This document shows, one piece after another, positions 42,032-50,805 of a stretch of DNA of 51,763 nucleotides (its first letter is position 1; each line of letters begins with the position of its first letter). This stretch comes from JBGTIS01 sp041745535 (GTDB lineage Bacteria > Bacteroidota > Bacteroidia > Cytophagales > Cyclobacteriaceae). The DNA lies in NCBI GenBank assembly GCA_041745535.1, contig JBGTIS010000358.1, positions 1 to 51,763 of the forward strand, in the 5' to 3' direction. The notes beneath the pieces were generated by a model, which saw nothing but the letters and a program-made list of their open reading frames with translations, was not told the DNA's origin and made no database searches. The position numbers were made by a program, and so were the translations under genes.

Positions 42032-44799
42032 TTTTTAGTAACAAAATCATCAATATTGAGTAAAGCATTGGCCACCAAAGTAAAAGCCTTTATCCGGATG
42101 GTATCATCCTGGGTAACCGCTACAGTATGGGCCAGCTTTTCTTTATGATATTCTTTACTATAATGGCCCAAGGCTTCTTCATACAAAAGCTGTAAAGCTT
42201 TTAGTTTTTCCACATCAGGGGTACGAAATAGTACCCGCTCATAGCCCTCCCGCAAACAGGTGGCGACATCGGTAGGATGTACCGCTGCCATTTGTATGGC
42301 CAGGGCTTTCGCGGCTGTAAAAAATGTGGAGTCATTCAGCATCGTCAAAGCCTGCAAAGGGGTATTGGTGCGGATGCGCCTCGAGGTACAAACATTGCGG
42401 GAAGTGCCATCGAAGGTGGTAAGCATGGGAAACGGACTGGTTCGCTTGGTAAATACATACAGCGAACGCCGGTATTGGTCTTTTCCGGTAGCGGCATTCC
42501 AGCTGCCCCAGCCATTGGATGACGCATCGGGCCGGGGAGGTTTTACGCTTGGACCATACATTTCCAGATTAATCAGGCCACTAACCGCTAATATCTGGTC
42601 ACGCACCTGTTCGGCGGTAAGCCTTACACGAGGACCCCTGGACAGCAGGCGGTTGCGTGGGTCTTTCTCAATTTTTTCGAGCGTGGCTGCTGAACTTTGC
42701 TGGTAAGTGGCAGACATTACGATTTGCTTTAGCAATGCCTTTATGCTCCAGTGGTATTGCTCCATAAACTGAACCGCCAGCCAGTCTAACAGTTGTGCGT
42801 GCGAGGGTGGTTCACCCTGAGAGCCAAACTCTTCCATAGTCTCGATAATGCCATAGCCAAATAGCTGTTCCCAAAACCTGTTTACAGCCACACGGGCCGT
42901 TAGTGGGTTAGCTTTACTTGCCAGCCATCGGGCCATGCCCATGCGATTTACCGGACTACCGTCTGGAATTTCACCCAGGGTTGCAGGCACATCAGCCGTA
43001 ACCTCCTGACCGGGAGTCATCCAGTTTCCCCTTTCAAAAACATGGGTAACACGGCGTTTGGAGTCAGGCAGGTCCTGCATAATGGGGGTAAATACAGACT
43101 GAACAGCCGCCAGCTCTTCTAATTTTTGGTTAAAGCGTGCATTGTATTTCTCTTTAAGGGGGTGCTTTTCATGGTAGTAAATCCAGTCCAGATGAAATAA
43201 GTGCTGGGTTAAGTCTTTGTTCTTTCGAAACTGATAATACACCGTATGGGTGCCGGTAACAGGTTGCAGAGATGTTTTGAACACTTTCCACTGGTCCCAA
43301 TCCCCGGTGTTGGTGATCTCGGTTCCTCCGATTTTTCTTCCATTCAATGAATCTAACCGTACATCAATGAACCCTCCGGAAATAGCCGTGGCACAACGAA
43401 ATGAAATGGCTTCCACCTCAGTAAGGTCTACTCCTTCAAACCTGATCCATGAACTATCCTGCACCTGCCAGACCGCATCCTGGTTCGGAGCAAGCAGTTC
43501 TATTAATTTGCTGGAAGCCTGGTATTCCTCAGCTTCTACCTTCCTGTATCCCAGGCGATATAAAAGATCTTCCTTCTGTTCATGGAGAAATTTGCCTTTT
43601 GGCTTTATATCCGCGTCTTTTTCGTTCAGATGACTGGTTATCCAGTCTAGGGTAGCCTGTACCTTTTCGTCCGTACCATCCTCATAGGTAAATAACTTGG
43701 GCTGCTCATTGTAGATGTCCCGGTCTTCCGTGCTATTAAAAAAGGCCATAAATTTATAAAATTCCTCATGCCGGATGGGGTCATATGGATGACTGTGGCA
43801 TTGTACGCAAGCCATAGTGGTGCCCTGCCAAACTTCGAAAGTAGTGCCCACACGTTCTACTACCGCGGCCACCCTGAATTCTTCATTGTCTGTGCCTCCT
43901 TCGTCGTTGGCCATGGTATTGCGGTGAAAAGCGGTAGCGATCAGTTGGTCTTTTGTGGGGTCAGGCAGTAAATCTCCCGCCAGTTGTTCAATGGTAAACT
44001 CATCAAAAGGCTTGTCCTGATTGAATGCCTGAATCACCCAGTCGCGGTATTTCCAGATATTCCGATCCAAATCTTTTTCGTATCCTTTGGTATCGGCATA
44101 GCGGGCCAGGTCCAGCCACATGGCGGCCCAACGCTCTCCAAAATACGGGGAAGCCAATAACTGGTCTACCAGTTTTTCATAGGCATCAGCACTATCGTCC
44201 GCTAAAAAAGCGCGTGCTTGATCAGGAGTAGGCGGCAAACCGGTAAGGTCCAGATACAACCGCCGAAGTAATACCTCTTTTTCGGCCCTGGGTGCTGGCG
44301 CAAGGCCGTTATCCGCCAGTTTAGAGAAGATAAAATGGTCGATCCCATTGTTCGCCTTATGGTCACCGGTAATCTCGGGCAGCGTAATATCTCTGCTGGG
44401 TGGCACATAAGCCCAGTGGTCTTCCCATTCGGCTCCCTGGTCAATCCAGCGGCCAATTAAGTCAATCTCTTTTTCGCTCAGTGGCGCCGCTTCCAAAGGC
44501 ATGCGGAACTCAGGATCGTGGTTGATAATCCGTTTATACATCTCGCTGTTTTTGGCGTCACCGGGAATAATGGCAGGCACGCCTGATTCGGCCGTGTCTA
44601 AAGCTTCTTCACGAAAAAGAAAACTTAATTCGGCGGATTTTTTAACCCCTCCATGGCAGGTAATGCATTTGGTATTAATAATAGGCCGAATATGTTGGTT
44701 ATAGCTGACTTTCTGACTAGCGTTTTTCTCCAATACCAGATAAACTGATACAGCTAAAAGCGCGATGGCTAACCCAATAAATAAGCTTCTTAGTTTCAT
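42028..44799 (-). CDS. PSCyt1-DUF1549-DUF1553 protein with CBM6-like insert (unit B)
   Basis: A 923-residue, membrane-anchored protein (N-terminal helix SLFIGLAIALLAVSVYLVL). Domains in order: PSCyt1 with haem motif CITCH (Cys45-His49); DUF1549 (about 160-370, with YFGERWAAMWLDLARYADTKGYEKDLDRNIW and CVQCH); an inserted region (about 430-515, SSWIRFEGVDLTEVEAISFRCATAISGGFIDVRLDS through GTHTVYYQFRKN) that looks like a carbohydrate-binding module of the CBM6 kind; and DUF1553 (about 610-880). The insert accounts for most of the 145-residue excess over its unit A paralogue and suggests binding to a polysaccharide. It overlaps DUF1501 by ATGA and is the first large gene of unit B. Confidence 0.92.
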   Translation of the reverse strand: MKLRSLFIGLAIALLAVSVYLVLEKNASQKVSYNQHIRPIINTKCITCHGGVKKSAELSFLFREEALDTAESGVPAIIPGDAKNSEMYKRIINHDPEFRMPLEAAPLSEKEIDLIGRWIDQGAEWEDHWAYVPPSRDITLPEITGDHKANNGIDHFIFSKLADNGLAPAPRAEKEVLLRRLYLDLTGLPPTPDQARAFLADDSADAYEKLVDQLLASPYFGERWAAMWLDLARYADTKGYEKDLDRNIWKYRDWVIQAFNQDKPFDEFTIEQLAGDLLPDPTKDQLIATAFHRNTMANDEGGTDNEEFRVAAVVERVGTTFEVWQGTTMACVQCHSHPYDPIRHEEFYKFMAFFNSTEDRDIYNEQPKLFTYEDGTDEKVQATLDWITSHLNEKDADIKPKGKFLHEQKEDLLYRLGYRKVEAEEYQASSKLIELLAPNQDAVWQVQDSSWIRFEGVDLTEVEAISFRCATAISGGFIDVRLDSLNGRKIGGTEITNTGDWDQWKVFKTSLQPVTGTHTVYYQFRKNKDLTQHLFHLDWIYYHEKHPLKEKYNARFNQKLEELAAVQSVFTPIMQDLPDSKRRVTHVFERGNWMTPGQEVTADVPATLGEIPDGSPVNRMGMARWLASKANPLTARVAVNRFWEQLFGYGIIETMEEFGSQGEPPSHAQLLDWLAVQFMEQYHWSIKALLKQIVMSATYQQSSAATLEKIEKDPRNRLLSRGPRVRLTAEQVRDQILAVSGLINLEMYGPSVKPPRPDASSNGWGSWNAATGKDQYRRSLYVFTKRTSPFPMLTTFDGTSRNVCTSRRIRTNTPLQALTMLNDSTFFTAAKALAIQMAAVHPTDVATCLREGYERVLFRTPDVEKLKALQLLYEEALGHYSKEYHKEKLAHTVAVTQDDTIRIKAFTLVANALLNIDDFVTKN

Positions 44800-44843
44800 A
44801 GAAACAAAGTTTGTTCGCTTTTCTCAATTGAATGAACGCTCAT
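44796..44843 (-). CDS. Possible 15-codon leader peptide of unit B
   Basis: ATG at 44843-44841 opens a 15-codon frame (MSVHSIEKSEQTLFL) whose TGA overlaps the DUF1553 start as ATGA. Its ATG falls at exactly the position, relative to the conserved element, that the FecR start codon occupies in unit A. It could be a translationally coupled leader or the relic of a lost FecR gene. Nothing but position and overlap supports translation. Confidence 0.35.
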   Translation of the reverse strand: MSVHSIEKSEQTLFL

Positions 44844-45170
44844 ACATCAAGCTTCATACCCTTATAACTCACTACGAATAAAAAACCCGTAATAGAAGAT
44901 GCTAAAAATATTTAATATTACAATTAATACAGACAAGTATTTATTTTGTTAATAATTTTTCAATGGAAATCGCAAGTTCAGTGGGAAAAAATTTAAAGTT
45001 CTGATGTGTTTCTCAAAATCCGGAGCAACCGGCAGAGGGGACACCGCGAACTATAATTGTGTTTGACGTCGTATTCCCGACATGCTGCTATTATTTTTTT
45101 TCTGACGTATAATAAAATTTAGTTTTATTCCATTATAAAGAAGAGTAGTTGAACCTAGATATTGACAATA
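44800..45170. other. Intergenic region between unit B and S41 peptidase gene
   Basis: About 370 bp between divergent genes. It holds the 15-codon frame and conserved element B next to unit B, then AT-rich DNA. Near 45036 is a GGGGACACC stretch resembling one at 13547. No other gene was found. Confidence 0.6.
44842..44901 (-). promoter_or_regulatory. Conserved element B, candidate ECF promoter of unit B
   Basis: The second copy of the sequence before FecR (34381-34440), with 49 of 60 identical bases in the same orientation. It has the same invariant blocks, TATTACGGGTTTTTTATTC and TGAGTTATAAG. It lies 43 bp upstream of the DUF1553 start. It probably drives the five-gene unit B under the sigma factor that reads unit A. 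Confidence 0.6.
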
Positions 45171-46595
45171 ATGATGAAACGATATTATTTTTTGACGTTA
45201 ACGATGGTCTTCATTCTCGGTGCCTGTAGCAAAGACGATGAGGTCATAAATACAGTAGCGGACAATAATGCCGCTGATCCACAGGTGGAAAGCGAAAACC
45301 TGCTCGTAAATACCTGGATCTGGGAGGAAATGAATAGTTATTATTTATGGAAAGATAATCTTCCGGATGTGTTGCCCAATGCCATCACAGACCCTAACGA
45401 TTATTTCAGGGGCCTTATTTATAAAGATGATCGCTTTTCCTGGATTACCGACGATGCAGACGCGTTATTGGGTGAACTGGAAGGCGAAGCCGTTACCATG
45501 GGCTATGCCCCGGCATTTGGATTGCTCAATAGTTCCAGCCAGGTTTTTATTATCGTAGAATATGTGTATCCGAATTCCCCTGCGGCGGATGCGGGATTAA
45601 AACGCGGCGACATCATTCTGACTATCGATGGGCAACCGATGAATACCGATAATTATTATGACCTGTACACCGGATCGTCGTATACGGCAGGATTGGGAAA
45701 ATATGAAAATGGTAAAGTTACAGCATCTTCAGCTTCTGTTTCCTTAACCGCCCGTTTTATGGAACTGGATCCGGTATTACACGCGGAAGTAAAAGAAGTA
45801 AACGGCACCAAAATCGGCTACCTGGTGTATGCCGAATTTGTAACCGGTAATGGCGACAAGTGGTTGCAATCGCTGGGTAAAGCCATTACCGATATCAAAA
45901 ATAAGGGAGCCACGGAAATGATTGTGGATTTGCGGTATAATCCTGGTGGCAACATCGATGCCGCCGGGTATTTTGCCAGTACGCTGGCGCCAGCCATGGT
46001 GGTAGCCGACCACGATGTGCTCGTTAATTTTGAATACAATACCGACCTGGAAAATTATATCCGTTCTCAGGATGGCGACAATTCAGAAAATCTGGTTTAT
46101 AAGTTTCCTGCCACCGATGCGAATCTGAACCTGAACCGGGTGGTATTTCTCACTACGGGCAGTACGGCCTCTGCCAGCGAATTGCTGATCAATGGATTGA
46201 AACCTTATATGGATGTAATCAGCGTGGGCGAAACCACCGTTGGTAAATTTTATGGCTCATGGGTGCTGACCGACTTTGAAGAACCTGCCCGCCATTCCTG
46301 GGCCATGATGCCGCTGGTATTGAAATATGCCAATGCCCAGGGTGTTACTGATTTTGCCGATGGGCTGGTGCCCGACTACGAACTGGAAGACGATTTGCTG
46401 TTGGCCCGTGCGTTTGGAAACCTGAATGATCCGCTACTGGCCAAAGGCATCGAAGTGATTACAGGGTATAACCCTTCATCAGCTTCCCGCATGGCTGGCC
46501 GTACTTCCGGATTCAAACAACTGGAAGATGTGAACAGACTGAAGAAACACAATATTCTACGGGTAATCCGTCAGGATAATCTGGAAGTGCAGTAG
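45171..46595 (+). CDS. S41-family (C-terminal-processing-like) peptidase lipoprotein
   Basis: A 474-residue exported serine peptidase. The lipobox Cys lies in MVFILGACSKDDE. An N-terminal helical region (WIWEEMNSYYLWKDNLPDV) typical of Bacteroidota S41 proteins is followed by a PDZ domain (VEYVYPNSPAADAGLKRGDIILTIDGQPM) and the protease core with MIVDLRYNPGGNIDAAGYFAS and the nucleophile Ser in TTGSTASASELLINGLKPY; the general-base Lys is expected about 25 residues later in ETTVGKFYGSW. It likely degrades or processes proteins at the outer membrane. ATG at 45171 is used (45174 is equally possible); the longer TTG start adds nothing. No operon partner is visible. Confidence 0.93.
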   Translation: MMKRYYFLTLTMVFILGACSKDDEVINTVADNNAADPQVESENLLVNTWIWEEMNSYYLWKDNLPDVLPNAITDPNDYFRGLIYKDDRFSWITDDADALLGELEGEAVTMGYAPAFGLLNSSSQVFIIVEYVYPNSPAADAGLKRGDIILTIDGQPMNTDNYYDLYTGSSYTAGLGKYENGKVTASSASVSLTARFMELDPVLHAEVKEVNGTKIGYLVYAEFVTGNGDKWLQSLGKAITDIKNKGATEMIVDLRYNPGGNIDAAGYFASTLAPAMVVADHDVLVNFEYNTDLENYIRSQDGDNSENLVYKFPATDANLNLNRVVFLTTGSTASASELLINGLKPYMDVISVGETTVGKFYGSWVLTDFEEPARHSWAMMPLVLKYANAQGVTDFADGLVPDYELEDDLLLARAFGNLNDPLLAKGIEVITGYNPSSASRMAGRTSGFKQLEDVNRLKKHNILRVIRQDNLEVQ

Positions 46596-46836
46596 CTTGA
46601 AAAAACTGGAAGCCAGGAGATCGAAGCCGAACGTTTTTTTCTGCCAATCTCTGGAAGGCATAAAAAAGGCTTTGCTGGTGAAGGTTCCCAGTGAAGCATT
46701 TTTTTGATAACCAATAAAAAGCCAGGAAATATACCAGGCTGAATCTCAGGGAGAAACTGCCTGAAAATTCACGGGAAGTTTCCTTATAAACGCAAGACTA
46801 ATAGATTTCCTGCCAGGCTATTGCTGGTTACTGCTT

Positions 46837-47364
46837 TTAATTAATTGTTACGCGTAAGGTGGTTGCGCCATTATTGGCTACCTTACTAATAGAAAGATTC
46901 TCTTTGTAATGGGTAGCGATGGCTTTAATGATGCCAATACCCAATGAAACCATTTTTCTTTTTGAGTAGTATTTGATTTCAACTTCATCGGGGCTAATCC
47001 TTTTGATAACGAGTTCGGGCGGAGTGGCCTGGTCATCAGAAATTCTCACCACCTTATGCATGGTGGTTTCCACATGCTCTAATAAGTCTAAACTATTCCA
47101 TTCAGGTTTTATATAAGTCTGGTAGGTTTTCAGCAATCCTGGGGCAATGAAATTCCCAAAAGCTTCCAGCAATGCCTCTTTTTCAACGTTGAGCACTTTA
47201 CAGGCGGCATCTATTAACCTAAAAATGTCCTCGTCAGGATGGGCTTTGGAGACATCATAAAATTTACCACCTACGCCTGCTTCTTCCTTTATTTTTGATA
47301 AGGTTTCGGGGCCGTGATTTTCCCTTACGAACTTTTGCAATTGATTAAAAATGATTCCGTGCAT
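46837..47364 (-). CDS. H-NOX haem nitric-oxide sensor, stand-alone
   Basis: A 175-residue haem NO/oxygen-binding domain protein. It starts with the typical HGIIFNQLQKFV and has the proximal His at about residue 103 in TTMHKVV, 12 residues before the PP pair. The haem-propionate motif YxSxR is present as YYSKR (132-136). H-NOX proteins sense NO and regulate a histidine kinase or diguanylate cyclase usually encoded beside them. Here neither neighbour is such a protein: downstream is the S41 peptidase and upstream the M56/BlaI pair. The single-domain receiver at 13921 is about 33 kb away. A polar distal ligand for oxygen binding cannot be confirmed by eye. Confidence 0.92.
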   Translation of the reverse strand: MHGIIFNQLQKFVRENHGPETLSKIKEEAGVGGKFYDVSKAHPDEDIFRLIDAACKVLNVEKEALLEAFGNFIAPGLLKTYQTYIKPEWNSLDLLEHVETTMHKVVRISDDQATPPELVIKRISPDEVEIKYYSKRKMVSLGIGIIKAIATHYKENLSISKVANNGATTLRVTIN

Positions 47365-47633
47365 AAATGTGTGATTGAATTATTAAAAAATAAGCCGATA
47401 TGTATAAAAATTTTTTTAATGATGGGTTACTGTTGTAGCTGTATGATTTGAGAAGATTAAAAAGTCTGTCCAAAAGTAGCGGTATACTACTTCAGTTTCT
47501 TTTTCTGTTGTTCAAAATAATTACGCATGTAATAGAATGCGGAGAATTAACAAGCTTTACTTATCGATAGGCAATAGGATGGCTTTGAGATTGGCTGTTA
47601 TGCTTACGAAGGTTAAATGTACGTACTGAAGAA

Positions 47634-48869
47634 TTACTTAATTTTTGTCGCATCTATTTTATGCTTTTCTACAATATCATTTCTAAACCATTCAAATGCT
47701 GATAGGGTCATGATATGAACCTCGAAGTCTAATAGGCCGTAGTTTTTGGCTGTTCTGGTAAGCCCGCTTACCATATAATTACCAAAATCATTGGGGTGAA
47801 ATTTTTTAATTCCTGGTTTGCTATTCGTTTTCCATCTATCCAAACACCAAATTTCGCTGGATCAAGCCAGGAATTTAATTGCGCTTGTGTGGGTAGTTTT
47901 TTTACAGGTGGTGGAAGAATAGCGATTTTCAGTTTTTCTTCTCTCGTTAGTTCATCGTAATTTTTGTAGATATTTTTTTCATCCTTGCTTTTAAAACCAA
48001 ATCGGACAGAAGAGTTTTTGTGGAAATTATCTCTAATAATTATCATACTGTCTTCTCTGGTAAGCACTTGTTTAGCTTCCTCAACCGTTTTTTGATGTAT
48101 ATCCTGCCCTTCATTGGTTTTCTGGGCTACTATTTTTGTGCTAAAAGCCACTGCAATGCACATCGACAAAGGAATCAGAGCGAACTTTTTAATAAAAGCT
48201 TTTTTTGGTGAATTACTTTTCGTCATCATGATGAATCTTTTTTTGGTTAAGGAAAAATGTAAACTACTGGCCAATGTGGGATGATTAGAGCTTACTTTGC
48301 TCAGCAGCATTTGCTGGTATGCCGCTATATCTTTACATGTATTAATGACTGATTCGTCGGCTAAATACTCATGATTGAGTTTAATCGCTTGTTTATAGAA
48401 ATAAATAAGCGGGTTAAACCAGAAGATGATTTGTATCAGTTCAACAAACAGCACATCCAGGGAATGCAGTTGCCTTACATGCGCTAATTCATGCACTAAA
48501 AGTTCTCTTTCAATGGTTCGATTTTGATAATCGTATCTATTGATGAAAATAAAATTTAAAAAAAGTGTAGGGAAGAATGGGTTTGTTTACCAGTACTATT
48601 TTGGCGCCTTCGTAGTCAATCGTTGTATTTTGGACAATTTCCTTTCGTAACCCTGTTAGGTTTTTAAAAAATCGGAATCCGAATTCAGGAATAGGCAGCA
48701 CATCTGGCGTGGTTTCTATTTGTAAAATTGGCATTACAAAAGCAAAACAAAGGCTGAATAAAAGGTAAAACCTGTTGAACCGGTGCGTTTTTTCTTTTTC
48801 AAGCATTACATGGTAAACAACCAGTAGCAAGGCCAGACAAAAAGCGGATTTTAACAAATAGAGTATCAT
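47634..48869 (-). pseudogene. M56 (BlaR1-like) membrane metallopeptidase gene with two frameshifts
   Basis: Three consecutive frames together make one BlaR1/M56 protein. Part 1 (48537-48869) has the first membrane helices (ILYLLKSAFCLALLLVVYHVML). Part 2 (to 47768) carries the zinc motif VHELAHVRQLHSLD and more membrane segments. Part 3 (47634-47843) holds the C-terminal block HPNDFGNYMVSGLTRTAKNYG, joining WIDGKRIANQELK of part 2. Removing one base from the seven-A run at 48558-48564 joins parts 1 and 2; adding one base to the six-T run at 47802-47807 joins parts 2 and 3. Part 1 and part 3 share a frame. Decay, phase variation or sequencing error are all possible. It overlaps blaI by 4 bp. 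Confidence 0.85.
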
Positions 48870-49237
48870 AGTTTCTTTTTTTGGATTTGCCGCTCCACTA
48901 TTTTTTTTAATTCTTCCAGTTCTTCTGCGGTCAGATTGGTTTCAGAAGTAAAGAAGGAAGCAAACTGTGCGGCAGAATTATTAAAAAAGTTCTTAATTAA
49001 CCCGTTCAGATGTTTAGAAAAATATTCCGATTTATTTACCAATGGGTAATATTCCCGCACACTACCATATTTTTTATAGCCTACAAACCCTTTGTCTGTC
49101 ATGCGCTTTAGTAAGGTAGCTACCGTAGTGGTTGCTGGTTTAGGTTCGGAGAAGGCTTCCAGCAAATCTCTCATAAAAGCTTTTTCAAGTTTCCACAGGT
49201 AATTCATCAGCTGTTCTTCAGATTTTGACAAGTTCAT
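48866..49237 (-). CDS. BlaI/MecI/CopY-family transcriptional repressor
   Basis: A 123-residue winged-helix repressor. It opens NLSKSEEQLMNYLWKLEKAFMRDLLEAFSEPKPATTTVATLLKRMTDKGFVGYKKYG, the family's DNA-binding domain, with a wing at REYYPLV. The C-terminal helices (LTAEELEELKKIVERQIQKKKL) dimerise. In this system the M56 membrane peptidase senses a signal and triggers cleavage of the repressor. The M56 gene overlaps by 4 bp but carries two frameshifts, so the sensor may be inactive. A matching operator dyad lies just upstream of the start. No beta-lactamase is present here. Confidence 0.95.
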   Translation of the reverse strand: MNLSKSEEQLMNYLWKLEKAFMRDLLEAFSEPKPATTTVATLLKRMTDKGFVGYKKYGSVREYYPLVNKSEYFSKHLNGLIKNFFNNSAAQFASFFTSETNLTAEELEELKKIVERQIQKKKL

Positions 49238-49257
49238 ACGCTACAAAATTAGAATAT

Positions 49258-49275
49258 ATTCTACAAATGTAGAAT
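49258..49275. promoter_or_regulatory. BlaI-type operator upstream of the repressor gene
   Basis: ATTCTACA (49258-49265), two bases, then TGTAGAAT (49268-49275) make an 18-bp dyad. The core TACA-N2-TGTA matches the BlaI/MecI operator layout. A further CTACA half-site lies at 49241-49245. The position 20 bp before the start codon fits autorepression. Confidence 0.75.
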
Positions 49276-49425
49276 ATTAATTCACATTTACAAGCTTCTC
49301 TCAGATTTTTTCCAATTAGAGAAACCTGAAATACAATAAACTCAATAAAAATTATGGTAGTTGAAGAGCGGATATCAAATTTAAGGATGTAGCTGTCGCT
49401 TTTTCAAAGCCTGTAACAATAATTT

Positions 49426-50805
49426 TTACTTCACAAACACCTCATCCTCATCGGCTACAAACATGCGGGTACTTTCGGTAAATTCTCCTCCATTTGGATC
49501 TTCATATTTCAAATCCACATAAAATGCTTTAAAACCTGATGCCGGATAGGTTTCCTTTGCTACAATACTGGCCTGTTTGCCTGTGTGCAGACTTTCACCA
49601 CGCCACTTTTCATCCCGAAAATCACGGTCTTCCGAATCGGCAGACCATACGATGGCATCAATCAGCCGGTCGGAAGAGGCTTGTACCGATAGGGTTATTT
49701 CTTTTCCGTTTTCAGAAATATCCCAGCTGCAATCAGGATAATCCGCTTTCCGCAAAGTATTGCCAAAGAAGGCGCTCAGTGCCTGCAATGCCTGCTTTTT
49801 GTCGCCCAGGTCGTGCCCGGCATTGGGTACATAGTGGATAAAATTATCACCGGGAATGCTGTCGATATAATTTTTAATGGCATCTACCGGCCAGTATTCG
49901 TCGTTGGTGCCAATCATGATCAGTTTGGGCATGGTGAGCTTCTTTCGGTAGGAATAAGGATCAATCATTTGGGTAAGGGTATCGCCCTGCCCGGTGTTCA
50001 CTTCCTGTGGAATGCCCAGATTGACATAATCCTGAATTTGTTCGCTATAGGCTTTCCATACCTCGAGCTGATAAGCCAGGTTTACGGGCATGTTGAGCAC
50101 ATCAATCACCATAGGAGCGATGGCAGCAACCCTTTCGTCGCTGGCACCGGTAAGCCAGGTAGTCCAACCCCGCTTGGAAGCCCCGGAAACCACAAAACGA
50201 TTCACAGGATGCTGTAGCGATTCCTTTGAAAATTCCTGTACGGCATCCATGGCCCGCACGGCAGCTTTCACCATAGGGAAAAGCAATGGCCAGGTATAAT
50301 CAGTATCATTTTTAAAGTGATGCAGGGTAAAAGAGATTAAAGCATCTTCTGTAAGTTCGTCAAAAAGAGGTTGGTTGGGTACCTGCCTAATAATAGCCAC
50401 AATAGCGTTGTTTTTGGAAGCGATATTACTGAAAGCCAGCAGGGTTTCATCATCATGACCACGCCATTTGGGTTGCCCCGCCTGATTGCTCCCGCCAGTA
50501 ATGAACAGTAAAGCGCCATCATATTTATTTTCTTCAGGCACCAGGATCGTCAGCTGATGCGACCAGGTATATTCGCGCCATTGCTGGGAAGTAAGCCACA
50601 GATCAAAAGCCTGAACCCCATTCACATCAAAGGTATCCTTCACTTCCCATTGGGAAGACGCATCCGCATGGCGCAGGTAGCTTTCCAGGGCAGTAGCCGG
50701 GGTAACCGGAATTGGGGCGGATTTTTCCTCCTGCTTTTGCGTACAACAACTCAGGATAATGAAAACAGAGAAGATAACAACCTGATGGATTAATTGGTGG
50801 CTCAT
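49426..50805 (-). CDS. PhoPQ-activated pathogenicity-related family lipoprotein
   Basis: About 459 residues from ATG 50805. A lipoprotein signal (HQLIHQVVIFSVFIILSCCTQK) is followed by the PhoPQ_related domain: WREYTWSHQLTILVPEE, ALLFITGGSNQAGQPKW, FVVSGASKRGWTTWLTGASDERVAAIAPMVIDVLNM, MIDPYSYRKKLTMPKLIMIGTNDEYWPVDAIKNYID and HYVPNAGHDLGD. These resemble an alpha/beta hydrolase with Ser (GASKRG), Asp (TNDEYW) and His (AGHDLG) in order. The family is named after Salmonella PqaA and is common in Bacteroidota and Planctomycetes; the activity is unproven. The frame is open to 50982, but that stretch adds non-signal residues; ATG 50820 is another option. Confidence 0.9.
   Translation of the reverse strand: MSHQLIHQVVIFSVFIILSCCTQKQEEKSAPIPVTPATALESYLRHADASSQWEVKDTFDVNGVQAFDLWLTSQQWREYTWSHQLTILVPEENKYDGALLFITGGSNQAGQPKWRGHDDETLLAFSNIASKNNAIVAIIRQVPNQPLFDELTEDALISFTLHHFKNDTDYTWPLLFPMVKAAVRAMDAVQEFSKESLQHPVNRFVVSGASKRGWTTWLTGASDERVAAIAPMVIDVLNMPVNLAYQLEVWKAYSEQIQDYVNLGIPQEVNTGQGDTLTQMIDPYSYRKKLTMPKLIMIGTNDEYWPVDAIKNYIDSIPGDNFIHYVPNAGHDLGDKKQALQALSAFFGNTLRKADYPDCSWDISENGKEITLSVQASSDRLIDAIVWSADSEDRDFRDEKWRGESLHTGKQASIVAKETYPASGFKAFYVDLKYEDPNGGEFTESTRMFVADEDEVFVK

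Noticed and set aside
47802..48564. Programmed ribosomal frameshifting in the M56 gene
   Set aside because: Two opposite one-base shifts in plain homopolymers without a recognised slippery heptamer plus stimulatory structure fit decay or sequencing error better.
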